From contig CAMUXE010000002.1 in the NCBI GenBank assembly GCA_947164605.1, positions 1 through 64,000 on the forward strand: DNA of 64,000 nucleotides, written 5' to 3'. The stretch comes from an uncultured Lachnospiraceae bacterium (GTDB lineage: Bacteria; Bacillota; Clostridia; Lachnospirales; Lachnospiraceae). Position 1 is the first letter of the stretch; every line of letters begins with the position of its first letter. The notes under the pieces are model-generated. The model made no database searches and was not told the origin of the DNA. It saw only the letters and a program-made list of their open reading frames with translations. A program made the position numbers and the translations under genes. Below, piece by piece: positions 51,789 through 61,286 of this stretch.

Positions 51789-51823
51789 GACAAAATAACA
51801 AACTGTATTGGAGACTTTTTACA

Positions 51824-53032
51824 ATGAGCAAAGAAAAGAAAATTGAGGACCTCAAGAATAAAGAGGTTCTCACAAGTTATGATAAAAAGGAAATTCGCAG
51901 AGCGGAAGCCAAGAAGAGAGCTAAGAGAGAAGCATTTGTCACAAAGTTGGTTGGAAGCTTGCTTTTACTCGCTATCTGTGTGGCTTGCATAGTGGCAGTT
52001 GTTATAAATTATCGCAAGGCAAATGTTGAGTTTATCGACGTTGATGGCGAGAAGGTCAGCGGTAAGGAATTCGACTTTAACTATGGTTTGGCTAAGAGCA
52101 ATCAAATGAACCAAGAGCTTTTCGGTGGAATTACTTATGCAACATACTTCTCAAGCTACTTGGGATATGATGCAAGCAAGGACGATAAGAAACAGGCTTA
52201 CAATGGAAGCTCTGATACTACTTGGTATGACTACTTTGCAAGCACAACTGTTGACTTTATTAAGAACAACAAGGCTCTTCTTAAGGCAGGCGCAGATAAG
52301 AATTATACTTATTCCGATGTAGATGCTGATGCTGATTACAGCGAGTTTAAGAAATCTATCGAAGATGCAGCTAACTCTAACAATATGAGCCTTAACGATT
52401 ACTACAAGAAAGTTTTTGGCAGCTCTGCTACAGAGTCTAATGTTAAGAGCTTTGCCTTAACTTACCTCAAGGCTGTTGCTTATCAGAAGAAGCTTCTTGC
52501 TGAGTTCACACCTTCTGACAGCGAAGCAGAGGATTATTACAAGAATAACTCAAACAATTACGATACTGTTTCATTCCACTCATACAGCTTTGTAGCTGAG
52601 GATAAGACTGACAGCGACAAGCTTGACGAGGCTAAGGCTAAGGCGAGTGAGATGCTCAAGGAAGTAACTAGCGCAGACGCCTTCAAGTCTCTTTGCGCTT
52701 CATATGCTTCTGAGGATGACAGATCAAAGTATGAGAAGGAAGATTCAGATCCTTCATACACTGCAGCAGGTACATACACAGGCTTGGACAATACTCAGGC
52801 TACATGGCTCTTTGATGAGAATAGAAAAGCAGGGGACAAGACAGTGCTTGAAAACGCAACTGCTGGAACATACACAGTTATACTTTTTGTAAGCAGACAG
52901 AAGGATGAGGACAGTGTCAACAACATTGCCAGCTCACTTGCTTCTCAGACTTTATCTGACACACTCAAGTCATATACAGACAACATGAGCGTAAATAATA
53001 TCTCTAACAGAGTAAAGATGTATAGTGAATAA
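51824..53032 (+). CDS. Membrane-anchored SurA/PrsA-like protein
   Basis: A 402-residue protein with a Lys/Glu-rich cytosolic start, one membrane helix at about residues 46-64 and a large extracellular part. The part after the helix (VEFIDVDGEKVSGKEFDFNY) resembles the start of SurA/PrsA N-terminal chaperone domains. A long Ser/Asp/Lys-rich helical region and a possible parvulin-like half (ASEMLKEVTSADAFKSLCASYASED) follow. The parvulin active-site residues are not evident, so it may act as a chaperone only. It would help folding of secreted proteins. Confidence 0.6.
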   Translation: MSKEKKIEDLKNKEVLTSYDKKEIRRAEAKKRAKREAFVTKLVGSLLLLAICVACIVAVVINYRKANVEFIDVDGEKVSGKEFDFNYGLAKSNQMNQELFGGITYATYFSSYLGYDASKDDKKQAYNGSSDTTWYDYFASTTVDFIKNNKALLKAGADKNYTYSDVDADADYSEFKKSIEDAANSNNMSLNDYYKKVFGSSATESNVKSFALTYLKAVAYQKKLLAEFTPSDSEAEDYYKNNSNNYDTVSFHSYSFVAEDKTDSDKLDEAKAKASEMLKEVTSADAFKSLCASYASEDDRSKYEKEDSDPSYTAAGTYTGLDNTQATWLFDENRKAGDKTVLENATAGTYTVILFVSRQKDEDSVNNIASSLASQTLSDTLKSYTDNMSVNNISNRVKMYSE

Positions 53033-53078
53033 TTGAGAGCTCCATAATTAAATATTTAAGTGGGATTAGAATTAATCT

Positions 53079-54107
53079 ATGAGAATGAAAAATATTAAAA
53101 AAGCTGCTCTTTTTGTGTTGGGACTTGTGGTATTACTTGCCACAAGTTCTGCACTTATTGGGCCTAAGGACTATGCTGCATTTAATTATGCAGATGTGAG
53201 AACTAAATTGAAGAGCTTGGATAAAGAGGCTGATTATAGTATAGACGTGGTATGCGCCGGCAATAGTCAGTCTTTTTATGCGTGCTCTCCGCTCCTTATC
53301 TATAAGGAGTTTGGATTCACTTCTTACGACACAGGAACTGCTGGTCAGAGGCTGTGTGATACTTATGCTGTCCTATCTGAGACCTATAAAACTCAGGCAC
53401 CTAAGTTGGTCGTGCTTGAGGTTGATGGGGTTATTGATGCCCATCCTGGAGTGCATGAAAAGGAAGATGACTACTTCTTCAATGCTGCAGAGACGGTCTT
53501 TCCTATACTTCACTATCACTCTGTCTACTATTCAAGTCTGCCAAAAAGCTTGGTAAATCTTACTAGTAGCAGAAGGAATGAAAAACTCTTAAAGGGCTAT
53601 CACTTAAGAACTGACGTCAAGCCTTATGACACAGATGGAGAGGACTCTGACGCCTATATGTATGTGGATGAAGACTATCAGATGACAGATACTGCAAAGT
53701 CTTATCTGGAAAAAATCGTAGACTTGGCAAGAAGTCAAGGCTCAGAGATTATGTTTTTGAGTGCGCCATCTGCCACTAATTGGACTATGAATAAGCACGA
53801 GGCGGTTTCTGAAATTGCTGAAAGCAAGGGCATATATTACCTTGATATGAATCTGCAGCTTGAAAAAATAGGCATTGACTGGGAAGTGGATACCTGTGAT
53901 GGGGGAGAACACCTCAATTCAAGTGGTGCGAAAAAGACCAGTTCTTACCTTGGCAGATTTATAATTGAAAACTTCCCAGGCATTTTTGATAAGCCTGAAG
54001 GTCTTTCTGATACAGCAAAGACTGCACTTGAGGTTAAGGAGAAGCAAATCAAGGAAAACTGGGACAGAGACTATGAATCATATATGAACTTGTTGAAGGA
54101 AGGTTAG
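53079..54107 (+). CDS. SGNH/DltD-like secreted protein
   Basis: A 342-residue protein with an N-terminal signal-anchor (residues 4-26) and an extracellular SGNH-hydrolase-like domain. AGNSQSFYA (about 60-68) provides the candidate nucleophile Ser, VLEVDGV lies in the core, and GGEHLNSSGAK near residue 277 provides the Asp/His-type end motif (HLN). It is followed nine bases later by an MBOAT gene. In DltB-DltD and AlgI-AlgX/J type systems such pairs move acyl groups onto cell-wall polymers; that role is inferred here. No DltA/DltC is adjacent. Confidence 0.75.
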   Translation: MRMKNIKKAALFVLGLVVLLATSSALIGPKDYAAFNYADVRTKLKSLDKEADYSIDVVCAGNSQSFYACSPLLIYKEFGFTSYDTGTAGQRLCDTYAVLSETYKTQAPKLVVLEVDGVIDAHPGVHEKEDDYFFNAAETVFPILHYHSVYYSSLPKSLVNLTSSRRNEKLLKGYHLRTDVKPYDTDGEDSDAYMYVDEDYQMTDTAKSYLEKIVDLARSQGSEIMFLSAPSATNWTMNKHEAVSEIAESKGIYYLDMNLQLEKIGIDWEVDTCDGGEHLNSSGAKKTSSYLGRFIIENFPGIFDKPEGLSDTAKTALEVKEKQIKENWDRDYESYMNLLKEG

Positions 54108-54115
54108 GAGTCAAG

Positions 54116-55636
54116 ATGGCATATCATTCAATTCAATATTTTGTTCTATTTCTGCCTTTGGTAATGCTTCTTTATTCCCTCTTTCCTAAAAAGAAGAGAT
54201 GGGCAGTGCTTTTAGCGGCCAGTCTGGCCTTTGAGTGGATGTTCTCATCCTTTATGATTGTCTTTAATCTTGTGGTAGTGGCAATTTCCTACACTGCAGG
54301 CCGACTTATGGAGGGACAGAAGCCTAAGAAGAAAAAGAAAATTATGTATGTGAGCCTTCTTCTGGAGCTTATATGTCTGATAGTACTTAAGTACAGCGAC
54401 TTCTTTGTCTTTTCTGGTTACAGCCTTCTGACAGGCTTGGGCCTTGAGATGGGGGACTACAATCACATTAAATTTATAGTTCCAATTGGAATCTCATACT
54501 ATACCCTTCAGGGAATTTCCTATATTGTCGATGTCAAGAGAAAGAAGATAGCTCCGAGTCATGACATCTTTAAGCTGGCTCTTTATCTTTCCTTCTTTCC
54601 TCAGATTATGGAGGGACCTATCACAAGATATGATGAGGTTGCAGATAGGCTTTGTGATGGACATGACCTGACATATTCTGATATCTGCCAAGGCTATCAG
54701 AGGATACTCTATGGACTTTTTAAAAAAGTAGTTATTGCTGACCGCATGAATGTTGCGGTCGAAACAGTATTTGCCAGAGGGGATTATTATGGAGCCTTGA
54801 GTTTTCTTGGCGCTATCCTCTGTACGATTCAGCTTTATATGGACTTTTCGGGAACTATTGATATAGCAATTGGAAGCGGTAAGGTCCTCGGGGTAAGCAT
54901 GGCAGAAAACTTTAAGCAGCCTTTCTTTGCGGACAATGCTTCAGACTTTTGGCACAGATGGCATATAACCCTTGGTACTTGGTTTAAGGACTATATATTC
55001 TACCCTGTATCACTGTCTTCCTTTGTTACAAAGCAGGCTAAGGCTTGCAAGAAGTCCAATAAGGCCTGGTTTGCAACCTATATAACTGCTTTTTGGTCTC
55101 TTATCTGCGTTTGGCTTTCCAATGGACTATGGCACGGACCAAAATGGACTTATATACTTTACGGAGTCTATTACTTTCTAATTATCTTTTTAGAGTACAT
55201 GCTTGAACCTAAATTTAAGAAGTTTTTAAACAAGCACAAGTGGAGCCCTAAATCCCCTGGAGTCAGGGCCTTTAGGTTTATAAAACTTTGCCTGATTGTG
55301 ATAGTTGGTGAGATGTTCTTTAAGGCTGACACTTGGTCTCAGGGCTTTGCAATGTTTAAGTCTTTCTTTGCTAATCCTGAATTGGGACGCTTGTTCTCAG
55401 ATATATCTGGCTTGGGCCTTGATATATACGACTATCCAATACTTTTATTCTCGCTCTTACTTGTGCTTGCAATTAGCATCATGAAGGAGAAAAAGGCCAA
55501 TATTAGGAGCAAGATCGAGTCCATGCCACTCTTGTGCAGATGGGCTTTCTGGTATGCAGCTGTATTTGTTGTGATTATTTTTGGGGCCTACGGACCTGGA
55601 TTTGACGCAGTTGCGATGATGTATGCCACATTCTAA
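54116..55636 (+). CDS. MBOAT O-acyltransferase
   Basis: A 506-residue integral membrane protein of the MBOAT family (AlgI/DltB type) with about eleven helices. The catalytic His lies in the SNGLWHGPKW motif. Upstream, FPQIMEGPITRYDEV and FWHRWHITLGTWFKDYIFYP are the other family hallmarks. It would carry an acyl group, probably acetyl, across the membrane to a surface glycan or teichoic acid, with the SGNH protein before it as partner. TTAGGAG precedes the start. Its stop codon is within the first unit of a 39-base tandem array. Confidence 0.9.
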   Translation: MAYHSIQYFVLFLPLVMLLYSLFPKKKRWAVLLAASLAFEWMFSSFMIVFNLVVVAISYTAGRLMEGQKPKKKKKIMYVSLLLELICLIVLKYSDFFVFSGYSLLTGLGLEMGDYNHIKFIVPIGISYYTLQGISYIVDVKRKKIAPSHDIFKLALYLSFFPQIMEGPITRYDEVADRLCDGHDLTYSDICQGYQRILYGLFKKVVIADRMNVAVETVFARGDYYGALSFLGAILCTIQLYMDFSGTIDIAIGSGKVLGVSMAENFKQPFFADNASDFWHRWHITLGTWFKDYIFYPVSLSSFVTKQAKACKKSNKAWFATYITAFWSLICVWLSNGLWHGPKWTYILYGVYYFLIIFLEYMLEPKFKKFLNKHKWSPKSPGVRAFRFIKLCLIVIVGEMFFKADTWSQGFAMFKSFFANPELGRLFSDISGLGLDIYDYPILLFSLLLVLAISIMKEKKANIRSKIESMPLLCRWAFWYAAVFVVIIFGAYGPGFDAVAMMYATF

Positions 55637-55745
55637 TTGACTTATAGTACTTACAATGGTTAAGGTGCATTCTAATTGATTTAAAGTGCTTACAATGGTT
55701 AAGGTGCATTCTAATTGACTTATAATGCTTACAATGGTTGAGCTA
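55629..55745 (+). repeat. 39-base tandem array over MBOAT stop
   Basis: Three units starting at 55629, 55668 and 55707, each beginning CATTCTAATTGA and containing CTTACAATGGTT. They differ at a few positions. The first unit includes the last codon and TAA of the MBOAT gene, so the duplication began inside the coding end. Confidence 0.9.
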
Positions 55746-55774
55746 TATTCGAAATGTTTTAAAAGGGGGTTCTT

Positions 55775-57712
55775 ATGCCTAAGATATATGATGACAACTT
55801 GATTAGAGACAGACTGACGGCTGTCAGGACTCTTATGGAAAAAGATGGTGTCGACGCTTATATAATCTATACAGGTGACTACCATATGTCTGAATATGCC
55901 AGCGACTACTTCTCTGAGAGAGAGTTTTTATCTGGATTTACAGGCTCGGCAGGAGAGTTGGTAGTTTTAAGAGATAAGGCTGCTCTCTTTACTGATGGCA
56001 GGTACTTTGTCCAGGCTGAACTGCAGATAAAGGGCAAGGGCATAGAGCTTATGAGAAAAGGACAGGAGGGAGTTCCTGATATATATGACTATCTATGTCA
56101 GGATGCAAAACTTCAGGAAAATGCTAAGCCTGTGCTTGGCTTTGACGCTAGAACTATAGATGCGGCTTCTGGCCTTAAGTTTGAAAAGGTGGCTAAGAAG
56201 TTAGGAGGCAGTCTTGCGCCGGACTTTAATCCAGTAGCTAGGATATGGGAAGACAGACCAGCCTTTCCTGCAAGTAAGATTTATGAGATTGAGACAGGCA
56301 AGGACAGAAAGCAGAAATTGTCGGACCTTAGGTCTGAACTAGCTAAGAAGCTTGATGAGGACTATATACACTTTATATCTTCCCTGGATGATATAGCTTG
56401 GCTCCTGAATCTTAGAGCCAATGATGTAGAGTGCAATCCTGTCTTTATGTCATATCTTATTTTGAGCCCAAAGGAGTGCAGACTCTACGCTAATTTAGAC
56501 TCGATTGATGAGAAACTGTCAAAGAAACTTGAAGATGATGGGGTGAGCCTCTTTGCTTATGACAGCTTTTATGGCGATATCAATAAGGTGACAAGCACAT
56601 ATATTCTGGCAAATCAGCCTAAAACATACGACTTAAGCCTTGCTATAGATGCAAAGAGGGTTAACTGTAAAATTTATGGGATGGCACATGCCCTTACAAA
56701 AGCAGCTTTTTTGTCTGAAAACAATGAGCCTGCACTAAGACAAGCTCTTGGCAAGGTAAATATAAAGCTTGAATGCTTTGAGAATCCTACAGTCCTTGCA
56801 AAAGCGATTAAGAATGATTATGAAATTAAAAATCTTATAGATCTTCATGTGGATGATGGCTTAGCAGTGACAAGGTTTATCATATGGCTCAAGGAAAAAA
56901 TGGCTGATCCTGATTATGATAAGGCTCCTATAACAGAGTATGATGCGGCTTTATATCTTGATGCTTTGAGAGAAAAGATCGATGACTATATAGAGCTTAG
57001 CTTTGGCACAATAAGTGCTTATGGGGCAAATGCTGCTCAGATGCACTACGCTGCTAGCAAGGATGATTGCGCCTATCTTGAAAGACGCGGTATGCTTTTA
57101 GTGGATTCGGGCGGACAGTATCTTAGAGGTACAAGCGACGTGACAAGAACCATAGCATTGGGCCCGGTTACTCCTGCTATGAAGAAGGATTATACTTTAA
57201 GCTTAAAAGGAATGCTTGCTTTGGCTGATGCAGTCTTCCTTGAAGGCTGCTCTGGCTATAGTTTGGACATTCTTGCCAGGGGACCTCTTTGGAAGGAAAA
57301 TACGGATTATAGATGTGGCACAGGTCATGGCGTTGGATATCTTTTGAATGTCCACGAGAGCCCTAATGCTTTTAGATATCGCTACACACCTGGCCTTTCT
57401 GAGTATTGCAAACTTGAGCCTGGTATGGTCACCAGTGATGAACCAGGCGTTTACAGGGATGGCCAGTATGGCATCAGAATTGAAAATATGATTCTGTGTG
57501 AGAAGGATGGCCATAATGAATATGGCCAATTTCTGAGATTTAAGACTCTTACTATAGTACCGCTTGATGAGGAGCTTATTGACAGATCCTTACTCAATGA
57601 GGATGATATATTAAGACTTGAAAATTATCAGAAATTTGTATATGATACATTATCGGCTAGGATGAGTGATGGTGAGAGAAAAAAATTAGCAAAACTTACA
57701 TGCCAAGCCTGA
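55775..57712 (+). CDS. Xaa-Pro aminopeptidase (M24B)
   Basis: Aminopeptidase P family protein of 645 residues, the long three-domain type like eukaryotic XPNPEP1. Two creatinase N-like domains (1-330) lead to the M24 pita-bread domain. The metal ligands are visible: Asp in LLVDSGGQY and Asp in GTSDVTRT, His in GHGVGYLLNVHE, and Glu in TSDEPGVY and GIRIENM. It releases N-terminal residues preceding proline in the cytosol. GGGGGT lies before the ATG. Confidence 0.92.
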   Translation: MPKIYDDNLIRDRLTAVRTLMEKDGVDAYIIYTGDYHMSEYASDYFSEREFLSGFTGSAGELVVLRDKAALFTDGRYFVQAELQIKGKGIELMRKGQEGVPDIYDYLCQDAKLQENAKPVLGFDARTIDAASGLKFEKVAKKLGGSLAPDFNPVARIWEDRPAFPASKIYEIETGKDRKQKLSDLRSELAKKLDEDYIHFISSLDDIAWLLNLRANDVECNPVFMSYLILSPKECRLYANLDSIDEKLSKKLEDDGVSLFAYDSFYGDINKVTSTYILANQPKTYDLSLAIDAKRVNCKIYGMAHALTKAAFLSENNEPALRQALGKVNIKLECFENPTVLAKAIKNDYEIKNLIDLHVDDGLAVTRFIIWLKEKMADPDYDKAPITEYDAALYLDALREKIDDYIELSFGTISAYGANAAQMHYAASKDDCAYLERRGMLLVDSGGQYLRGTSDVTRTIALGPVTPAMKKDYTLSLKGMLALADAVFLEGCSGYSLDILARGPLWKENTDYRCGTGHGVGYLLNVHESPNAFRYRYTPGLSEYCKLEPGMVTSDEPGVYRDGQYGIRIENMILCEKDGHNEYGQFLRFKTLTIVPLDEELIDRSLLNEDDILRLENYQKFVYDTLSARMSDGERKKLAKLTCQA

Positions 57713-57739
57713 ATAAATATATCTTTTTATGGAGCTGTT

Positions 57740-59119
57740 ATGTCAGAAGAAATGAATAAAAGACAAGATTTGACGGAAGTCGAAGCTCTTGATTATGAAA
57801 ATGCCTATCTTGAGGTTGATGAGATTTCAGATGAGGGTGGAAAAGCTGGTGGTGGCGAAGAAGTAAAGCTGGCTGAAAAAGTTGATGGTACTGAAAAAGT
57901 TGACGGCGCTGAAATAGCTGCTAAGGCTGAAAAAGTTAAGAAAATTAGCTTCTTTGAGACAGGCTTAGGCAAAATTAAAGAGCTTTTTGCGGAGTTTTAT
58001 AATAAGTTTTTTAAAGCTGATTCAAAGAAGGGGAAAATCCTTGCAGGAGTTTTGGCAGCAGTGCTTGCCGCTCTGGCTCTTTTAATCTTTATTAATTCTA
58101 GGAATAAGATTAATCCGAAGGACTATATTGACATAAGCTACACTGGATGCAATGGCTATGTCAGCTTGGATTTAAAAGTTGATACAACTGAGCTTTATCA
58201 AAAGTACTCTGAAAAGATTACTGATCAGGATAAATTAGCTGCTTTGACTGAATTTTGTGATTCTTTCAAGGCTGTTAATGATGATTCTAATTTGTCTAAT
58301 GGGCAGTCAACACTTGTTAAAATTGAGTATGATAAGGATGCTGCACAGAAAGCTGGAGTCAAGCTCAGTGATGACAGCTTTAAGACTAAGGTGAAGGGCG
58401 TTGATAACGGTCAGTCAATTGATGTGTTTTCTAAGGTGGAACTTAGCTTTGGAGGAGTGAGCCCAAAGGCCATACTTGAGATAAAAAACAATTGGGATGA
58501 TGATTTTTTAAAGACTTTAACTTTTGAATGTGATAAGTCTGATGGAATCAAAAATGGTGATTCGGTTCTTGTTACCTGCACTACCAGCAGGGATGAACTT
58601 GCTAAACATGGCTATATCACTGATAATCAGATGACTAAGGAAGTTAAGGCAGATGGCCTTCCTGTATACTGCAACACCTACACTCAGCTGGATATGGCAG
58701 AGGTTGAAACAATCAAAAGAGCCTGTGTCCAGAATGTTGAGAGTGAGGTTGCCGATACAACTACACGGATGATATATCAGATAACAGGCAAAAATGAGTA
58801 TTTAAGACTTGTCAATGAGGAACGTACTGAGAATACATCGGTTATCCTTACTACCTTCATGGTTGAGAAAGAACAGGAAGCTAAGGGGGTTAATAACTAT
58901 ATAGAGGTCCTGATCGGTACAGATATAGTCTGTGGTGATGTCACTGAGAGGGTGTATTTTAACTATGAGTTCACCAACCTGTATCTGAAGGCGGATGGAA
59001 CATTTGTCATGGAGCATGATGATTATTCTCACAGATATAACTGTGGAACCAATGCTGATGACTTGTTCCTAAAGAACTCAGTTTCAAGGTATGACCTTTA
59101 TGATTATGCTTATATCTAA
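57740..59119 (+). CDS. Unknown single-pass membrane protein
   Basis: A 459-residue protein I cannot assign. The first 70 residues are acidic and contain a short duplicated EKVDGTEKVDGAE stretch. One membrane helix lies at about residues 98-117 (AGVLAAVLAALALLIFI). The remaining 340 residues should be extracellular and are beta-rich, with two repeated ~100-residue halves suspected from the pattern ISYTGCNGYVSLDL and VSPKAILEIKNNW. No catalytic motif is seen. GGAG precedes the ATG; a terminator follows. Confidence 0.65.
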   Translation: MSEEMNKRQDLTEVEALDYENAYLEVDEISDEGGKAGGGEEVKLAEKVDGTEKVDGAEIAAKAEKVKKISFFETGLGKIKELFAEFYNKFFKADSKKGKILAGVLAAVLAALALLIFINSRNKINPKDYIDISYTGCNGYVSLDLKVDTTELYQKYSEKITDQDKLAALTEFCDSFKAVNDDSNLSNGQSTLVKIEYDKDAAQKAGVKLSDDSFKTKVKGVDNGQSIDVFSKVELSFGGVSPKAILEIKNNWDDDFLKTLTFECDKSDGIKNGDSVLVTCTTSRDELAKHGYITDNQMTKEVKADGLPVYCNTYTQLDMAEVETIKRACVQNVESEVADTTTRMIYQITGKNEYLRLVNEERTENTSVILTTFMVEKEQEAKGVNNYIEVLIGTDIVCGDVTERVYFNYEFTNLYLKADGTFVMEHDDYSHRYNCGTNADDLFLKNSVSRYDLYDYAYI

Positions 59120-59165
59120 AAAAGTATAAACAAGTATAAAAATACTAAATGTAGCTTTTATAAAT

Positions 59166-59206
59166 AAGCGTTCTGTGAAATTGGCTCACAGAGCGCTTTT
59201 CTTTTT
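59166..59206 (+). terminator. Rho-independent terminator
   Basis: AAGCGTTCTGTGA at 59166-59178 pairs with TCACAGAGCGCTT at 59186-59198 (one G-T pair), then Ts interrupted by one C. Confidence 0.85.
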
Positions 59207-59312
59207 GAAGAAAAAATAATCTTTATTGATTGCTGGGATAAGACGAGATATTTACTAAGTTTTTATGTCTTGAAATTGTAAAAGTGCACAAAAAAAGGGC
59301 ATTTTGACACAT

Positions 59313-59399
59313 ATGTATATGACATCAGTAAATATGCGGGTTGTATTTGAAAAGTGGCATGGTTGCTGGCCTCACGGCGTGGAAACTGAGAGATGACGG
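59313..59399 (+). other. Unexplained GC-rich island, possible small ORF
   Basis: Within AT-rich DNA a stretch with much higher GC (core GGTTGCTGGCCTCACGGCGT) contains a 27-codon open frame from ATG 59313 to TGA 59396. The frame carries a Trp/His/Cys-rich end (FEKWHGCWPHG). There is no ribosome site for it. It does not match the c-di-GMP riboswitch classes I know. It could be a leader peptide, a structured RNA or a gene relic. Confidence 0.3.
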
Positions 59400-59472
59400 A
59401 TAGTTTACATATATAAATCTTAACAATATTAACAAAAAGCACTTGAGCCTTAAGTAAAAAACTAAAAAAGCC

Positions 59473-59501
59473 TTGCCTTTTTAATTTAATTTTAATAAAA
59501 T
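59473..59501 (+). promoter_or_regulatory. pilB promoter
   Basis: TTGCCT at 59473-59478 and TAAAAT at 59496-59501, 17-base spacing, 37 bases before the start codon. Confidence 0.6.
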
Positions 59502-59537
59502 ATGTAAATAGAAATAAGTGAAATAGGGGGCTTAAGA

Positions 59538-61238
59538 ATGAACTTTCGTAAAAAAGTACGTTTGGGCGATATCCTAATTGATAAGCATATCATTGACCAG
59601 AGTCAGCTTGAGAATGCTCTTGCAGAGCAGAAAAAGAGACCAGGTACTATGCTCGGTGAGGAACTCGTTACTCTTGGATATGTAAGTCAGGATAAAATCA
59701 ACGAAATTTTGTGTGAGCATCTTGATATTGACTACGTTGATATGGCAACTTATGAGCCGGCTGAACGTGTAATGACATTACTCCCTGAGGACATGATGAG
59801 AAAATATGTCCTCGTCCCAATGGATTTTGATAACAACAATGCAGGTATTCTTAAAGTTGCTATGGCCGACCCAATGAATATCTTCGCTATGGATGATATC
59901 AATATCATGACAGGACGTCAGGTAGTGCCTTATCTTGCCAATTCATCAGATATTAAGGCATATCTCGACAGAAGATTTGGTAGAAAACAGTCTGAGAATA
60001 TTGCTAATCTCTTCAAGGATGAAAACGCACCTGTTGAAGAGGAAAACGAGGCAGAGAAGATTCGTAAGGCTGAGATTGAGAACGCTCCTATCGTTAAGCT
60101 TGCTAATCAGATTATTGAAAATGCAGCAAGAGATGGTGCTTCCGATATCCATATAGAGCCTTTTGAGACAACAGTTAAGATTAGATATCGTATTGATGGT
60201 GCATTAAGAGAAGTTGAGACTTATGATAAGTCAGTATTTAACGCACTTTCAACTAGATATAAGATTATGTCTGGAATGGATATCTCAGAAAAGAGAAAAC
60301 CACAGGATGGACGTGCTACTGTTATGGTAGATGGAAGAGAGTATGATATCCGTGTATCTAATCTTCCTACTGTATATGGTGAAAAGATAGTTATGAGACT
60401 TGCCTTCAAGGAAGGCTTTAAGAGAGAAAAGAAAGATTTGGGTCTCACAGAAGCAGATCTTGAGAGATTCAATGATATCTTAAAGAATCCAAATGGTATC
60501 ATCCTTGTTACAGGACCTACAGGTTCTGGTAAGTCTACAACTCTTTATACAGCGCTCAACTCACTCAATACAGAAGATGTTAATATCATCACTGTAGAGG
60601 ACCCAGTTGAGGCCAATATTGATGGTATTAACCAGGTAATGGTTAATGCTAAGGCTGGATTGACATTCGCTTCAGCACTCAGATCTATCTTGAGACAGGA
60701 TCCAGATATCATCATGATCGGAGAGATTCGAGACGGCGAGACAGCAGAGATTGCGGTTAGAGCCTCAATCACTGGTCACTTGGTTGTTTCGACTCTACAT
60801 ACTAACTCGACAGCATCTTCTATCTCACGTCTTCGTGATATGGGAATTGAGTCATACTTAATCTCAGATTCACTTGTAGGTATTATTGCTCAGCGTCTTG
60901 TAAGACGTATCTGCAAGAATTGCTGCAAGGAAGTAGAAGCTAATGAGGAAGAGAAGAAAATTATGGGACTTGATCCTAATGAAACAGTTATGATCAAGAA
61001 ACCAGTTGGCTGTAAGATGTGTGGTAATACAGGATATAAGGGCAGAATTGGTATCTATGAGATTATGACAATTACTCATGATGTTAAGAAATTGATCTCT
61101 GCTGGTGCAGAACCTGATGTAATACAGAGAAAGGCTCAGGAAGAGGGCATGCACACTCTTAGAGAGGCAGCTACTGAGTATGTACTACAGGGACTTACAT
61201 CTTGTGAGGAATTGATTAGAACCACATATGAGGCTTAA
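59538..61238 (+). CDS. pilB: Type IV pilus assembly ATPase PilB/GspE
   Basis: Secretion ATPase of 566 residues powering pilin polymerisation at the inner face of the membrane. Residues 5-140 resemble an MshEN/GspE-N domain, with two RLGxxL-type segments (RLGDILIDKHIIDQSQLENAL and MLGEELVTLGYVSQDKI), the type that can bind c-di-GMP. The ATPase core has Walker A GPTGSGKST (about 323-331), the Asp box TVEDPVE, Walker B IMIGEIRD and the His box TLHTNS. A zinc-binding cluster (CKNCC...CKMCG) follows near 460-495. It heads the pilus cluster with its own promoter. Confidence 0.93.
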   Translation: MNFRKKVRLGDILIDKHIIDQSQLENALAEQKKRPGTMLGEELVTLGYVSQDKINEILCEHLDIDYVDMATYEPAERVMTLLPEDMMRKYVLVPMDFDNNNAGILKVAMADPMNIFAMDDINIMTGRQVVPYLANSSDIKAYLDRRFGRKQSENIANLFKDENAPVEEENEAEKIRKAEIENAPIVKLANQIIENAARDGASDIHIEPFETTVKIRYRIDGALREVETYDKSVFNALSTRYKIMSGMDISEKRKPQDGRATVMVDGREYDIRVSNLPTVYGEKIVMRLAFKEGFKREKKDLGLTEADLERFNDILKNPNGIILVTGPTGSGKSTTLYTALNSLNTEDVNIITVEDPVEANIDGINQVMVNAKAGLTFASALRSILRQDPDIIMIGEIRDGETAEIAVRASITGHLVVSTLHTNSTASSISRLRDMGIESYLISDSLVGIIAQRLVRRICKNCCKEVEANEEEKKIMGLDPNETVMIKKPVGCKMCGNTGYKGRIGIYEIMTITHDVKKLISAGAEPDVIQRKAQEEGMHTLREAATEYVLQGLTSCEELIRTTYEA

Positions 61239-61286
61239 TTTTTTAACTATTTTTCATATTTATTAAATATTGGTACTAAAGTACTA

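Larger units (their letters stand above)
59120..59537. other. Intergenic region before the pilus operon
   Basis: 418 bases holding a terminator (59166-59206), an unexplained GC-richer island (59313-59399) and the pilB promoter (59473-59501). Otherwise it is AT-rich and featureless. Confidence 0.5.

Noticed and set aside
59316..59400. c-di-GMP riboswitch before pilB
   Set aside because: The conserved core elements of class I (GCAAA/GNRA receptor region) and class II are not seen, and the island lies upstream of the likely promoter.
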